From NCBI GenBank assembly GCA_035289145.1, contig DATDXZ010000006.1, forward strand, positions 1-9,751: a stretch of 9,751 nucleotides of DNA, in the 5' to 3' direction. Below are positions 1-6,889 of this stretch, one piece after another. The notes under the pieces were generated by a model, which was not told where the DNA came from, made no database searches, and was given only the letters and a program-made list of their open reading frames with translations. The position numbers were made by a program, and so were the translations under genes. Origin of the DNA: JACOVP01 sp035289145. Its GTDB lineage: Archaea; Nanobdellota; Nanobdellia; SCGC-AAA011-G17; UBA489. Numbering within the stretch: position 1 is the stretch's first letter; every line of letters starts with the position of its first letter.

Positions 1-134
1 AACAAGAACACACTCGATAAATACTGAACTATCTTCTGCGGGTCATAAAGCCTATTGAGCATAAATCTCTAAAAGATCTACTCATGCTTATTTCTTGTTT
101 GATCTGCAGTTTCCTTACTATATGATAGATATCT
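1..134. other. Gene-free stretch at left edge
   Basis: No open reading frame, RNA gene or mobile element could be supported here. It probably holds the 5' or 3' flank of a gene lying left of the window. The only structure seen is an 8-bp inverted repeat (AACAAGAA at 1-8, TTCTTGTT at 92-99), which is weak enough to be chance. Confidence 0.5.
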
Positions 135-145
135 TTTTAAATATA
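135..145 (+). promoter_or_regulatory. TATA box for the 163-705 gene
   Basis: A TTTTAAATATA tract lies centred about 23-25 nt upstream of the ATG at 163. This is the spacing expected between an archaeal TATA box and the RNA start, so the transcript would begin at or within a few bases of the start codon (leaderless). No Shine-Dalgarno-like motif lies between. The surrounding AT-richness makes the exact box position uncertain. Confidence 0.6.
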
Positions 146-162
146 TATTTTATAGCATCTAT

Positions 163-705
163 ATGACTACTACACTTGTACAAAAACTCGTTGGTAATTT
201 TCCGACAGGGGCAGAACAAGAAACCTTAGAATTTCTCTTAGGCGGACAAGAGAGATTTGACCGTTTAGAAGCTGGCTTTGATGCTTTTTTACGACGTGAA
301 GACAAATTGCAATCTTTCCTAGATAGTCCTGATGATCTTGCTGCCAAAAATTTCTTGCATCTGGTCAAATTGTATCTTCGTCATTACCGCGCAGAACGAG
401 AAGCTATTTTTGCTGGAACTGCTTTGCAAGCATCACACTGCCTTTCCAAAGGGCTCTTAGCTTCCGGATTATGCTGGAGAAAAGGCATAGTCGCTACAGT
501 TGCACGACCTTACTCCCACCTTCGCTATTATCATGCTGTTGTCGCTTATCAGACGAATACTAAATTTGGAGAAACCTACCAGATTAATGGCTCTAGCAGT
601 CATAATAATTATATTATTCTTTCCCAAGACGACATTCTTGCTCGCCTGCGCTTGATGCAACTAGCTCCGGTATTTGTGAAAAAATTTCTACGACGCAATA
701 CATAA
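163..705 (+). CDS. Unrecognised 180-aa protein, possibly transglutaminase-like
   Basis: I do not recognise this protein with confidence. Residues 1-85 look mainly helical and charged, with no signal peptide or membrane segment, so it is probably cytoplasmic. Residues 90-145 show Cys93 at the start of a helix-like stretch (HCLSKGLLASGLCWRKGI), then His124 in YYHAVVAYQ, then Asn142 in YQINGS. The order and spacing (31 and 18 residues) resemble the Cys-His-Asp core of transglutaminase/papain-like folds, with Asn replacing the usual Asp. That is inference from pattern only and could be coincidence. The start is chosen because a TATA box sits about 25 nt upstream. A T6 run follows the stop, and the next gene begins 47 bp later with its own TATA-like box, so this is probably a single-gene unit. 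Confidence 0.75.
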   Translation: MTTTLVQKLVGNFPTGAEQETLEFLLGGQERFDRLEAGFDAFLRREDKLQSFLDSPDDLAAKNFLHLVKLYLRHYRAEREAIFAGTALQASHCLSKGLLASGLCWRKGIVATVARPYSHLRYYHAVVAYQTNTKFGETYQINGSSSHNNYIILSQDDILARLRLMQLAPVFVKKFLRRNT

Positions 706-712
706 CTCTTCG

Positions 713-718
713 TTTTTT
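713..718 (+). terminator. Oligo-T terminator after the first gene
   Basis: A run of six T on the coding strand starts 8 bp after the TAA stop at 703-705. Archaeal RNA polymerase terminates at such oligo-T tracts without needing a hairpin. It lies just before the promoter of the next gene, which fits separate transcription of the two genes. Confidence 0.5.
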
Positions 719-729
719 CCTGACAAACA

Positions 730-738
730 TTTATTAAT
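730..738 (+). promoter_or_regulatory. TATA-like box for the methyltransferase gene
   Basis: TTTATTAAT is centred at about 734, which is 25 nt upstream of the second in-frame ATG at 759 and only 19 nt upstream of the first ATG at 753. The spacing favours leaderless initiation at 759. Confidence 0.5.
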
Positions 739-752
739 CAACGCTCCCAAGA

Positions 753-1631
753 ATGCTCATGCGCTTCAAAGAAAAGTTCATTGCTAAATATTCCAAGCTT
801 ACTGATTTTGCCAGCTATCAAGCCAACGTCAAGCAATTTTTACGACGATCCATTCGCGCCAATACTTTAAAGATTTCTCCCCAAGAATTGAGCAAGCAAT
901 TAACTCGCCAGGGATGGATTTTAGAGAAAATACCTTGGTGTAAGGAAGGATGCTATATCAGAGGAGAACGAAGAGACATAGGCAATCTTGAAGAGCATCG
1001 AGAAGGACTTTTTTTTGTGCAGAGCAGCGTGAGCATGCTTCCTGCAGTTGTTCTAGATCCAAAGCCTGGTGAACGTGTCTTAGACTTATGCGCTGCGCCC
1101 GGCGGCAAGACAACACAAATAGCTGCGATGATGCAGAACAAAGGACAGATCATTGCTCTTGAGTCCAATAGTTTTCGAGCCACAATCTTGCGTAAGAACC
1201 TCCAGAGGTGCGGCGTGATAAATACTGATGTGTTGTGCATGCCTGCTGAACGGTACTTAGGCAATCCATTTGACAAAATTTTACTAGATCCGCCATGCTC
1301 TGCTTCTGGAACCATCAAAGGAGAAACTAAACATAGCGAACAAACGTTGAAAATTTGGAATCCCGTCACTATCAAACGCCTTGCGCGACTGCAGAAAAAA
1401 CTGATCAAACATGCATTTTCCTTATTGAAACCTGGAGGCACATTAGTGTATTCTACTTGCTCTTTGGAACCTGAAGAAAATGAGGAAGTCGTCCAGCATC
1501 TTTTGGAGAAGGTTGGTGGTATGTTAGAAAAGATTACTTTACCTATCAAAGGAGACTTCACCAAAGGACTAACCATCTGGCCGCAGTACCAAGACACTGA
1601 AGGATTCTTCGTCGCGAAAATCAGAAAATAA
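753..1631 (+). CDS. NOL1/NOP2/Sun-family RNA m5C methyltransferase
   Basis: Predicted S-adenosylmethionine-dependent RNA:cytosine-5 methyltransferase acting on tRNA or rRNA in the cytoplasm. The family motifs appear in order: RANTLK (35-40, N-terminal RNA-binding motif), DLCAAPGGKT (111-120, SAM-binding motif I), an acidic SAM-ribose position in ALESN (135-139), DPPCSASG (179-186, motif IV with Cys182 that releases the product) and TCSLEPEENE (235-244, motif VI with nucleophile Cys236), ending in the usual GFFVAKI strand. Both active cysteines are present, so it should be active. At about 290 aa, with no PUA or other added domain, it resembles the compact archaeal Trm4 type (tRNA m5C), but sequence alone does not settle the substrate. 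Two ATGs (753 and 759, giving M-L-M) are possible; the TATA-like box spacing favours 759, which would shorten the protein by two residues. Its stop codon abuts that of the convergent C39-like gene. Confidence 0.95.
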   Translation: MLMRFKEKFIAKYSKLTDFASYQANVKQFLRRSIRANTLKISPQELSKQLTRQGWILEKIPWCKEGCYIRGERRDIGNLEEHREGLFFVQSSVSMLPAVVLDPKPGERVLDLCAAPGGKTTQIAAMMQNKGQIIALESNSFRATILRKNLQRCGVINTDVLCMPAERYLGNPFDKILLDPPCSASGTIKGETKHSEQTLKIWNPVTIKRLARLQKKLIKHAFSLLKPGGTLVYSTCSLEPEENEEVVQHLLEKVGGMLEKITLPIKGDFTKGLTIWPQYQDTEGFFVAKIRK

Positions 1632-1640
1632 TCATTTTCT
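1623..1640. repeat. Inverted repeat spanning two abutting stop codons
   Basis: AGAAAAT (1623-1629) and ATTTTCT (1634-1640) form a perfect 7-bp inverted repeat around a 4-nt loop. It contains the TAA of the methyltransferase (1629-1631) and the TGA of the C39-like gene on the other strand (1632-1634). Both proteins therefore end in Arg-Lys encoded by AGA AAA. It could act as a weak two-way 3'-end element, but it is all A/T-rich and lacks a strong T run, so that role is speculative. Confidence 0.45.
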
Positions 1641-2237
1641 ATGAATAAAAACAATATCTTCGTCAGTTCCCTGTGCTTTTCTTGCAATCTCAAAAATATC
1701 TCTAGGCAATGCTTGGTGTGGAGTTGCATCTAGAGGCCCTGGCTGATGAATATAAACATGTTGCTCATCAAATCCCACAATAGGGACAAAATGACCTATA
1801 TATCTTTGGACATTTTGTACTTTGCTCCAATCTAATAATATAAAGGCCATGCAATCGGTGTTTATTTTTTTCTGGATTTCTTCGAGAGTTAGTTTCTTTT
1901 CGTGCATTATAACTCCATTTTTGATACATTCTGCACGAAGACGGTTTATCTTTGCTTCCATGCTCTGTGCACCATCCGTCACTTTCCTATAGTAGTCTAG
2001 CTCAAAATACCTTGGATTAAATCCTAGACAAATGCTGAAAAATTCTGTCTTGAACCCTAGCTTTGCAGCTGCATTTGCCAACCCTATAGTCATAGTAGCA
2101 CCTGTTGATTCACTATCAATTAATTGTTTTATCTTTTCCTTCTCGTGTTTTTCACCGAGAAATTCCAAAATCATCAGCAGTGTTACTGGACCGCATTCAT
2201 TATAGCCTTGAACATAAAAAGGAACATCAAATCGCAT
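1632..2237 (-). CDS. C39-like papain-fold peptidase-family protein
   Basis: A 201-aa protein of the C39-like (papain-fold) group. The N-terminal signature VPFYVQGYNECGP (5-17) carries the oxyanion Gln10 and the nucleophile Cys15, and GHFVPIVGFD (148-157) carries catalytic His149. In C39 peptidases the third residue is an Asp about 16 residues after the His, within a strand ending in DP; here that strand reads VYIHQPGP and the position is Gln165. The Gln-to-Cys spacing is also one residue shorter than the common QxxxxxC. It may be an active but divergent cysteine peptidase or a non-peptidase relative. There is no signal peptide, membrane segment or ABC transporter domain, so it is not a bacteriocin exporter and is probably cytoplasmic. 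Its own TATA box lies 25 nt upstream of the ATG, overlapping the end of the pilin-like gene, so it is a separate leaderless unit. Confidence 0.85.
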   Translation of the reverse strand: MRFDVPFYVQGYNECGPVTLLMILEFLGEKHEKEKIKQLIDSESTGATMTIGLANAAAKLGFKTEFFSICLGFNPRYFELDYYRKVTDGAQSMEAKINRLRAECIKNGVIMHEKKLTLEEIQKKINTDCMAFILLDWSKVQNVQRYIGHFVPIVGFDEQHVYIHQPGPLDATPHQALPRDIFEIARKAQGTDEDIVFIHRK

Positions 2238-2258
2238 ATTGCTATTTTCACAACAGAG

Positions 2259-2265
2259 TATATAA
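2259..2265 (-). promoter_or_regulatory. TATA box for the C39-like gene
   Basis: Read on the minus strand, TTATATA is centred 25 nt upstream of the ATG at 2237. It directly abuts the TAA stop (2266-2268) of the last gene of the secretion operon. The C39-like gene therefore probably has its own leaderless transcript rather than relying on read-through. Confidence 0.6.
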
Positions 2266-2688
2266 TTATTTCTCCCAAAAAATCAGACGAATGATGCGTG
2301 CTGGATTCCTGGCAATTAAACGACTATCAGTATAGAGCGACTTGTCTAAAGGCAAGGATTCAGAGCAGGTGCTTGCAGAGTTACAGATTTCACAACGAAA
2401 TCCATACAGAGGAGGAGTGTGCGCTGCGACAAAGGCATCAATGTCAGCTGGAGCAACACATACTGTGTTGCATTCTCCCTGAACTGTTGATCTCAAGATG
2501 CAATCTCTGAAGGTTTCATTCATTGCAATGCCTTCCAAGATGAACTGCTGCGCTTCCTTCACGTTTTCTGGCGTTCCTGTCCGCTGCTGTGCTTTTTCTG
2601 GCGTCACGACTAATATAATGCCTAGGACTATGATCGCTGCAATAATTGCTTCCAATGTCCTGACAAATCCTTTTTTGTTCATTACCAC
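2266..2688 (-). CDS. Pilin-like secreted protein, six-Cys outer domain
   Basis: A 140-aa predicted type IV pilin-like subunit, the last gene of the secretion operon. The N terminus reads NKKGFVRTLEAIIAAIIVLG: a short basic segment ending in KKG, a predicted prepilin-peptidase cut before Phe, an acidic Glu at mature position 6, and a hydrophobic helix (about residues 12-29). The outer domain has six cysteines (63, 73, 77, 99, 102, 108), including a C-x2-C-x5-C cluster in FRCEICNSASTC, which suggests disulphides or metal binding outside the cell. Two starts are possible. ATG at 2688 overlaps the previous gene by 7 bp. ATG at 2682 gives MNKKGF and overlaps the upstream TAA by one base (TAATG), which is more typical. 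No prepilin peptidase is encoded in the window. Its exact role (structural, minor pilin or adhesin) cannot be told. Confidence 0.8.
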   Translation of the reverse strand: MVMNKKGFVRTLEAIIAAIIVLGIILVVTPEKAQQRTGTPENVKEAQQFILEGIAMNETFRDCILRSTVQGECNTVCVAPADIDAFVAAHTPPLYGFRCEICNSASTCSESLPLDKSLYTDSRLIARNPARIIRLIFWEK

Positions 2689-3410
2689 ACCTTGATATTG
2701 ATGACTGTAGGAGTTTTTACTCCTTGGGCGTTTATCACCTGCATCTTTAATTCCTTCACAAATATATTTCCCTGCTGCACCGGCTCTTGACCGCCGATAA
2801 TCTTGTTGCCGTCCTGATAGATCGCAAATTCTTTCTGCAGAGGATACATCCAGGAACTTCTGATGGTGTTGTAATTTGCCGTGCTTAACGTATTGATTTC
2901 TGCCTGCTGCAATCCTTCATAAGTGATTGTCGCTCCCAGAATCGCTGTGCATGTTAGAGGCTGATTAGCTGGAATGCATTCATATTCCAAGTCTATAGTA
3001 TCAGACATTCTTTCTGTTGTTCCAATTATTGTGAAATTAGAGTCATCACAAGGAGCAATGTTACAGTTGAATGTAAGCTGTCTTGGTGTCTGCGTTATGA
3101 GCTCATATCTTCCGTGTGATGCTGGCCTGACTGCTGAAAAACGAATATTACCTTCTGCGCGCACATGTATCAAAGCCTGCTGACCAGTTCCATACAAGTC
3201 CTGAAAATGCTTCACATATAAAGGAGTCTCATGAATAAACCATTGTGCCTGCTCCAGGAAATTTTTTTCCACAATCTTAACCAAGGTTTCCTGATCAGAT
3301 TCTGGATGAGCTCCGGGTTTGAGGAAGACGAAGAGAGCAGTGACTGCTATAATGAACATCCCCATGCTGATGCTCCAATCAATATAATCCAATCCTTTCT
3401 TTCCCCTCAT
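2682..3410 (-). CDS. Pilin-like protein, four-Cys outer domain
   Basis: A 242-aa predicted pilin-like subunit. The N terminus RGKKGLDYIDWSISMGMFI has a basic KKG, then a segment with unusually early charges (Asp, Asp) before a hydrophobic helix to about residue 31 (FVFLKPG). This fits a class III signal peptide cut after Gly6, but the acidic residues are more numerous than in ordinary pilins, so it could instead stay uncut as a membrane-anchored minor subunit. The outer domain (about 35-242) looks beta-rich and carries four cysteines (116, 121, 145, 154) that could pair as two disulphides. The start overlaps the upstream gene's TGA as ATGA, and its TAA overlaps the next start, so it is translationally coupled on both sides. 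It probably works with the following pilin-like protein; the family was not recognised by name. Confidence 0.8.
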   Translation of the reverse strand: MRGKKGLDYIDWSISMGMFIIAVTALFVFLKPGAHPESDQETLVKIVEKNFLEQAQWFIHETPLYVKHFQDLYGTGQQALIHVRAEGNIRFSAVRPASHGRYELITQTPRQLTFNCNIAPCDDSNFTIIGTTERMSDTIDLEYECIPANQPLTCTAILGATITYEGLQQAEINTLSTANYNTIRSSWMYPLQKEFAIYQDGNKIIGGQEPVQQGNIFVKELKMQVINAQGVKTPTVINIKVW

Positions 3411-4216
3411 AAGATACTTCCTTTCACTGTCGTAATAATCAATGCCGCCAGAGTCATCAAAATTAATGCATGCAAGATTCCCTGCTTGAGTGTTCCCTCT
3501 GAGAATTTTCCAATCATAATACCTGCAAACAAGCCTTGAATCATAATCAATCCGAAAAACGTCGGGTTCAAGTTGAAGTCTCCAGGAGCTGCTCCACCAA
3601 TAGATAAATTTCCCAACTTCGGGAAGAGCCAGAGCTGCAAGATCAACATGATAATGATGAAGATAAAATAGACCATATATCCCTGGACGACCTGCGAGTA
3701 GACTGACGCTTTCCGCTCTTCACGCATTTTCTTGATATTAATGACTGATTCCACGACTGATTCTAAGATATCTGAAATATCTCCACCGCTCTGCTCTGCC
3801 TCCACCAAAATAGAGACTGAACGCTTGATGACACGATTATCTGTATCAGTGCTAAAAGTCATGAGCGCTTTCTTTGTCGGAATGCCCCATTCAATCTGAC
3901 GCGCTAACTTCTGCAGATAAGGGGTCAATGCACCAAAATCTTTTCTTGCCAAATTCATAATCGATCTTGGGATAGAAACACCAGACTTGACTGACTCCAC
4001 CAAAGTTCTCGCGAATTCGACGAACTTCAATTCAATTTCTTTCTGCCGCCTGCTCTCCGCGAAGAAATTTATCCAGAAGTGCAGCCATCCCAGAGACAAA
4101 ACTATAATTGCAATAGGCCAAAATGGACGCTTTCCCCAGAAGAGATAGACATCTCCTGCTACTGCAAGCAGAGAGATGCAAATCTCCACGATGTATATTT
4201 TCTTAAACGCTTTCAT
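3407..4216 (-). CDS. TadC/FlaJ-type membrane platform protein, second copy
   Basis: A 269-aa integral membrane protein with a type II secretion system F domain (about 65-190). It has hydrophobic segments near residues 8-27, 33-53, 177-198, 218-236 and 246-266. The cytoplasmic domain shows the family pattern FARTLVESVKSGVSIPRSI, GIPTKKAL and LVEAEQSGGDISDILE. Such proteins form the inner-membrane platform on which the secretion ATPase acts to add pilin subunits. It lies second in a tandem pair with a longer paralogue, like the TadB/TadC pairing in Tad systems or the double F domain of archaeal FlaJ-type proteins. The ATG overlaps the upstream stop (ATGA), as does its own stop with the next start. 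Confidence 0.9.
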   Translation of the reverse strand: MKAFKKIYIVEICISLLAVAGDVYLFWGKRPFWPIAIIVLSLGWLHFWINFFAESRRQKEIELKFVEFARTLVESVKSGVSIPRSIMNLARKDFGALTPYLQKLARQIEWGIPTKKALMTFSTDTDNRVIKRSVSILVEAEQSGGDISDILESVVESVINIKKMREERKASVYSQVVQGYMVYFIFIIIMLILQLWLFPKLGNLSIGGAAPGDFNLNPTFFGLIMIQGLFAGIMIGKFSEGTLKQGILHALILMTLAALIITTVKGSIL

Positions 4217-5238
4217 TTTTCTGGATTGATCATGTTGAGGAAGAGAATAAATACGACGTTGAGAAAGGGGATGACTATATATGTTCCTGCTTTCGCCAAG
4301 GTGTTGACAGAAAATCCTCCAATGGTACCTCCTAGAATATTAATAATCGCAAGAGTCACAATAAATAACAGAGGAGCTGCAATCAGGACTGCTGTGTAGA
4401 TGTCAGAATAGGTCGCCAAAGTCTCGACATATTTTTTTCTTTCTAACTTATATGAATTCATGGTGTCTTCTGCCATGCTCTTCAAGTAAGACTTTAATGA
4501 TCCTCCGGACTCGACTGTTGTTGTGATGCCTGTCAAAACTTCTTTCCATTGCTTTGAGGGAGTTGTGTTCGCGACTGTCTTCAATGCTGTTGACAAGTCA
4601 TAGCCAAACAAGTTGACATAGTTGACGATGCGCTTCACGTCGCTTTCCAGCCCTTTGTATTCATTGGCGTTCAAGAGCAGCTTGAACATTGCCATAGGCT
4701 CAGCGCCAGAACCTGCAATCGTTGACATATGGATGATAGCAAATGGCAGATCATTTTTAATCTGATGACTGCGCCTGCCTACGACTGTTGAAGGATAAAC
4801 AGCAAAGATGACTCCTCCTACAAGAGTTATACCCAAACCCATGAGAAGCGCCAATAAGGATATAGCCATAGTCGTCAGTTGCAAATAGCGTCCTATGAGT
4901 ATGGTAGTCATAGCACTGATCAAGAATGTGATCAACAATGCGAAGACCATCATATTCATATACGTCTGCGACAACATCTTGACATCTGCCATGCGCAGCT
5001 GCTGCGTCAGATTCTTGGAAAAGGCAGGAAAGTAGTGCTCAATATTCTGTGCAGAAAAACCAGCGAATGTATTTGCTAGCTTACCAAAAAAATTTGGATG
5101 ATAGACTGTATAGTCCACCTGGAACTGCTGCCGTTCAGGCTGCTTAATGCGGCGAAGCACTTTTGGATCTACATTGACTTCCCGCAGGTATTTTTTTCGT
5201 TCAGCTTTCGATAGAATGTGCTTTTGTCCATTGTTCAT
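4213..5238 (-). CDS. TadB/FlaJ-type membrane platform protein, first copy
   Basis: A 341-aa membrane protein with a long basic cytoplasmic N terminus (1-90), two membrane helices (about 94-115 and 121-149), a type II secretion system F domain (about 160-280; note LPFAIIHMSTIAGSGAEP and VESGGSLKSYLKSMAED), and two C-terminal helices (about 281-303 and 317-337). It should form the platform together with the shorter paralogue encoded next. It begins 2 bp after the ATPase stop with no clear ribosome-binding site, so translation is probably coupled to the ATPase. The ATPase-platform-platform-pilin order is the usual one for archaeal type IV pilus-like loci. I do not assign flaJ or tadB as a symbol because the filament type is unknown. 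Confidence 0.9.
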   Translation of the reverse strand: MNNGQKHILSKAERKKYLREVNVDPKVLRRIKQPERQQFQVDYTVYHPNFFGKLANTFAGFSAQNIEHYFPAFSKNLTQQLRMADVKMLSQTYMNMMVFALLITFLISAMTTILIGRYLQLTTMAISLLALLMGLGITLVGGVIFAVYPSTVVGRRSHQIKNDLPFAIIHMSTIAGSGAEPMAMFKLLLNANEYKGLESDVKRIVNYVNLFGYDLSTALKTVANTTPSKQWKEVLTGITTTVESGGSLKSYLKSMAEDTMNSYKLERKKYVETLATYSDIYTAVLIAAPLLFIVTLAIINILGGTIGGFSVNTLAKAGTYIVIPFLNVVFILFLNMINPEK

Positions 5239-5240
5239 TA

Positions 5241-6812
5241 TCAGAGGTTAAACTTGCGAGCTACTTCTTCTGGCATTTTGTAATAGGCATTGATAACTCT
5301 TTGCACTTCTCGATAGTCCATAATGTTTCTCTTGTAGAGCTCAATGAATAAACGAGTCCTTCTACTAAACTCTTTCTGCAAGTAGTCAGGAGACAGTCCG
5401 AATTCCTGCACGAGCTTGTTAAACATGACACTTTCTGTCTTGAAAAAGAATGTATCTGTCCTTGGATCCCAGACAAATGGCATATTTGTGATTGCTTCTC
5501 CATTATCTGAGACTGAAACTATTTCTGCAACACCTTTGACACGACGCACTTCTTCGCCATTGACGTGCACTTGACCCATGATGCATACGACATCGATAGT
5601 CTCCAACAAAGATCCTGGCAAATTGATAGGTTCGGTTTCCAATCTGCGAATCATGGTGTCCACATCTTCTGCGTGCAAGGTGCAAGCAACTGCATGACCT
5701 GAAGCTGCTCCCTGGAATAAGACATAAGCTTCTTTTCCACGAATTTCACCGACAATGACATAATCCGGACGCTGACGGAAACTTGCTTTCAGAAGCGCAA
5801 ACAAATCTATTTCACCAACATTCCCTTCTGCACCGACGCCAGTTGCTTCACGTGCGACTGATGGCAACCAGTTTTCGTGTAAAATCGAAAGTTCATGTGT
5901 ATCTTCTATGGAAACAATTCTAGATTCTGGTGGAATGAAGAATGCCAAACTATTCAACAAAGAAGTTTTCCCAGATCCCGTACCACCAATGACTAAAAAA
6001 TTTGCCTCATGTTCTATGACCAACCAGAGATAAGCTAACATTTCTGGAGACATGGTCTTGAGTTTCAACAATTTAACAGGACTGTAAGGTTCAGTAGTAA
6101 AACGCCGAACTGTGAATGTAGGCCCCCTAGTTGAAATATCTTGGGTATATGTTGCATTGACGCGGCTGCCATCCGGAAGTCTTCCATCCAAGATAGGATG
6201 AGCATAAGAGATATATTTACCGCACTTCTGTGCCAGCTTTTCTACGAATGAAGTTAATTCTTGCGGATCTTTGAAGATAATATTGGTTTTAATGCTTCTA
6301 TATTTTCTGTGGACTAAGTAAATGGGGGCATTGACTCCGTTGCACTCAATATCTTCAATGAAATAATCCTTCATCAAAGGGTCGATCTGGTTGAGACCAA
6401 CAAAATTTCTATAAATATAATACATAATCTTCAAGAACGTTTCTTCTGAAACCTTGATGCCTAGCTCTGCCAGCAACACTGTAATGTTCTTTTCCAAATA
6501 GACAATGACTACATCCGCGCGCTTGACATTGATGAAACTGATGTTGATGAGCTCTTCAATGCCTTTCTCGACGATGGCAAGAATATTCTCCTCACTGTCG
6601 TCTAACTTTGGCTCTTCGACCTCATAGCGAGTCTCGTTATTGGCTGGATCCCAGTAAATGTGCGCGAAAGCATAGGGAGGAATCAGAGGATACATAATGT
6701 TTAATTTAGTCTTATCCTGCACGTCTGGCAGCGTAGTCACTTCTGGAACAGGATCTAAGTGAAAAGCAACTCCTGGAGTTGGTGTGGGAATTCCTAAGTC
6801 TTCATCAGCCAT
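5241..6812 (-). CDS. Type IV pilus/secretion system ATPase (FlaI/TadA/VirB11 superfamily)
   Basis: A 523-aa cytoplasmic hexameric secretion ATPase, first gene of the operon, predicted to power filament assembly. The N terminus (1-35) is Pro-rich and acidic. Residues about 70-245 form the N-terminal domain typical of archaeal members. The motor domain has Walker A GGTGSGKT (276-283), an Asp box with SIEDTHEL (301-308), Walker B YVIVGEIRG (351-359, catalytic Glu356) and a His box GHAVACTLHAED (372-383). An Arg-rich region RRFTTEPYSPVKL (236-248) matches the linker of this family. All key residues are present. The start is supported by a Shine-Dalgarno-like GAGG 8 nt upstream and a TATA box about 46 nt upstream, making this the only unit here with a clear leader. 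The partner membrane genes follow at 2-bp spacing and by 4-bp overlap. Confidence 0.95.
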   Translation of the reverse strand: MADEDLGIPTPTPGVAFHLDPVPEVTTLPDVQDKTKLNIMYPLIPPYAFAHIYWDPANNETRYEVEEPKLDDSEENILAIVEKGIEELINISFINVKRADVVIVYLEKNITVLLAELGIKVSEETFLKIMYYIYRNFVGLNQIDPLMKDYFIEDIECNGVNAPIYLVHRKYRSIKTNIIFKDPQELTSFVEKLAQKCGKYISYAHPILDGRLPDGSRVNATYTQDISTRGPTFTVRRFTTEPYSPVKLLKLKTMSPEMLAYLWLVIEHEANFLVIGGTGSGKTSLLNSLAFFIPPESRIVSIEDTHELSILHENWLPSVAREATGVGAEGNVGEIDLFALLKASFRQRPDYVIVGEIRGKEAYVLFQGAASGHAVACTLHAEDVDTMIRRLETEPINLPGSLLETIDVVCIMGQVHVNGEEVRRVKGVAEIVSVSDNGEAITNMPFVWDPRTDTFFFKTESVMFNKLVQEFGLSPDYLQKEFSRRTRLFIELYKRNIMDYREVQRVINAYYKMPEEVARKFNL

Positions 6813-6820
6813 GCAATCAT

Positions 6821-6824
6821 CCTC
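6821..6824 (-). promoter_or_regulatory. Shine-Dalgarno site of the secretion operon
   Basis: On the minus strand GAGG, within GAGGATGATT, ends 8 nt before the ATG at 6812. It resembles the anti-16S core GAGGTGAT and supports that start codon. It is the exception in a window where other unit-leading genes appear leaderless. Confidence 0.65.
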
Positions 6825-6832
6825 TTTTGATG

Positions 6833-6851
6833 CTAGAACAGGGTTTTCTAG
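6833..6851. promoter_or_regulatory. Palindrome, possible operator of the secretion operon
   Basis: CTAGAA (6833-6838) and TTCTAG (6846-6851) form a perfect 6-bp inverted repeat with a 7-nt spacer. It fills the space between the TATA box (6853-6862) and the predicted RNA start (about 6832). A dimeric regulator bound here would block polymerase loading. No regulator gene lies in the window; the operator role is inference. Confidence 0.4.
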
Positions 6852-6852
6852 T

Positions 6853-6868
6853 GTTTATATAGCTTTTT
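6853..6868 (-). promoter_or_regulatory. Promoter (BRE plus TATA box) of the secretion operon
   Basis: On the minus strand AAAAAG (BRE-like purine tract) is followed by CTATATAAAC, a near-ideal archaeal TATA box centred at about 6858. The RNA should start near 6832, giving a leader of about 20 nt that holds the Shine-Dalgarno site. It would drive the five-gene operon ending at 2266. It lies in the 77-bp gap after the metallopeptidase gene. Confidence 0.75.
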
Positions 6869-6889
6869 AGAAATGTTTTCTGTATCTTC

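Noticed and set aside
1..99. 8-bp inverted repeat AACAAGAA/TTCTTGTT as an element end
   Set aside because: The arms are 83 bp apart, there is no transposase or target duplication, and a match of this length is not surprising in an AT-rich stretch.
953..1729. Long 258-codon open frame on the minus strand
   Set aside because: It lies antisense to the methyltransferase, whose motifs are unmistakable, and also overlaps the C39-like gene. Its translation is Ser/Cys-rich without any domain, as expected of a shadow frame.
4213..5238. Possible CPS-type transporter or channel instead of a secretion platform
   Set aside because: The F-domain pattern, helix layout and position between a secretion ATPase and a paralogue all fit the type IV pilus platform family.
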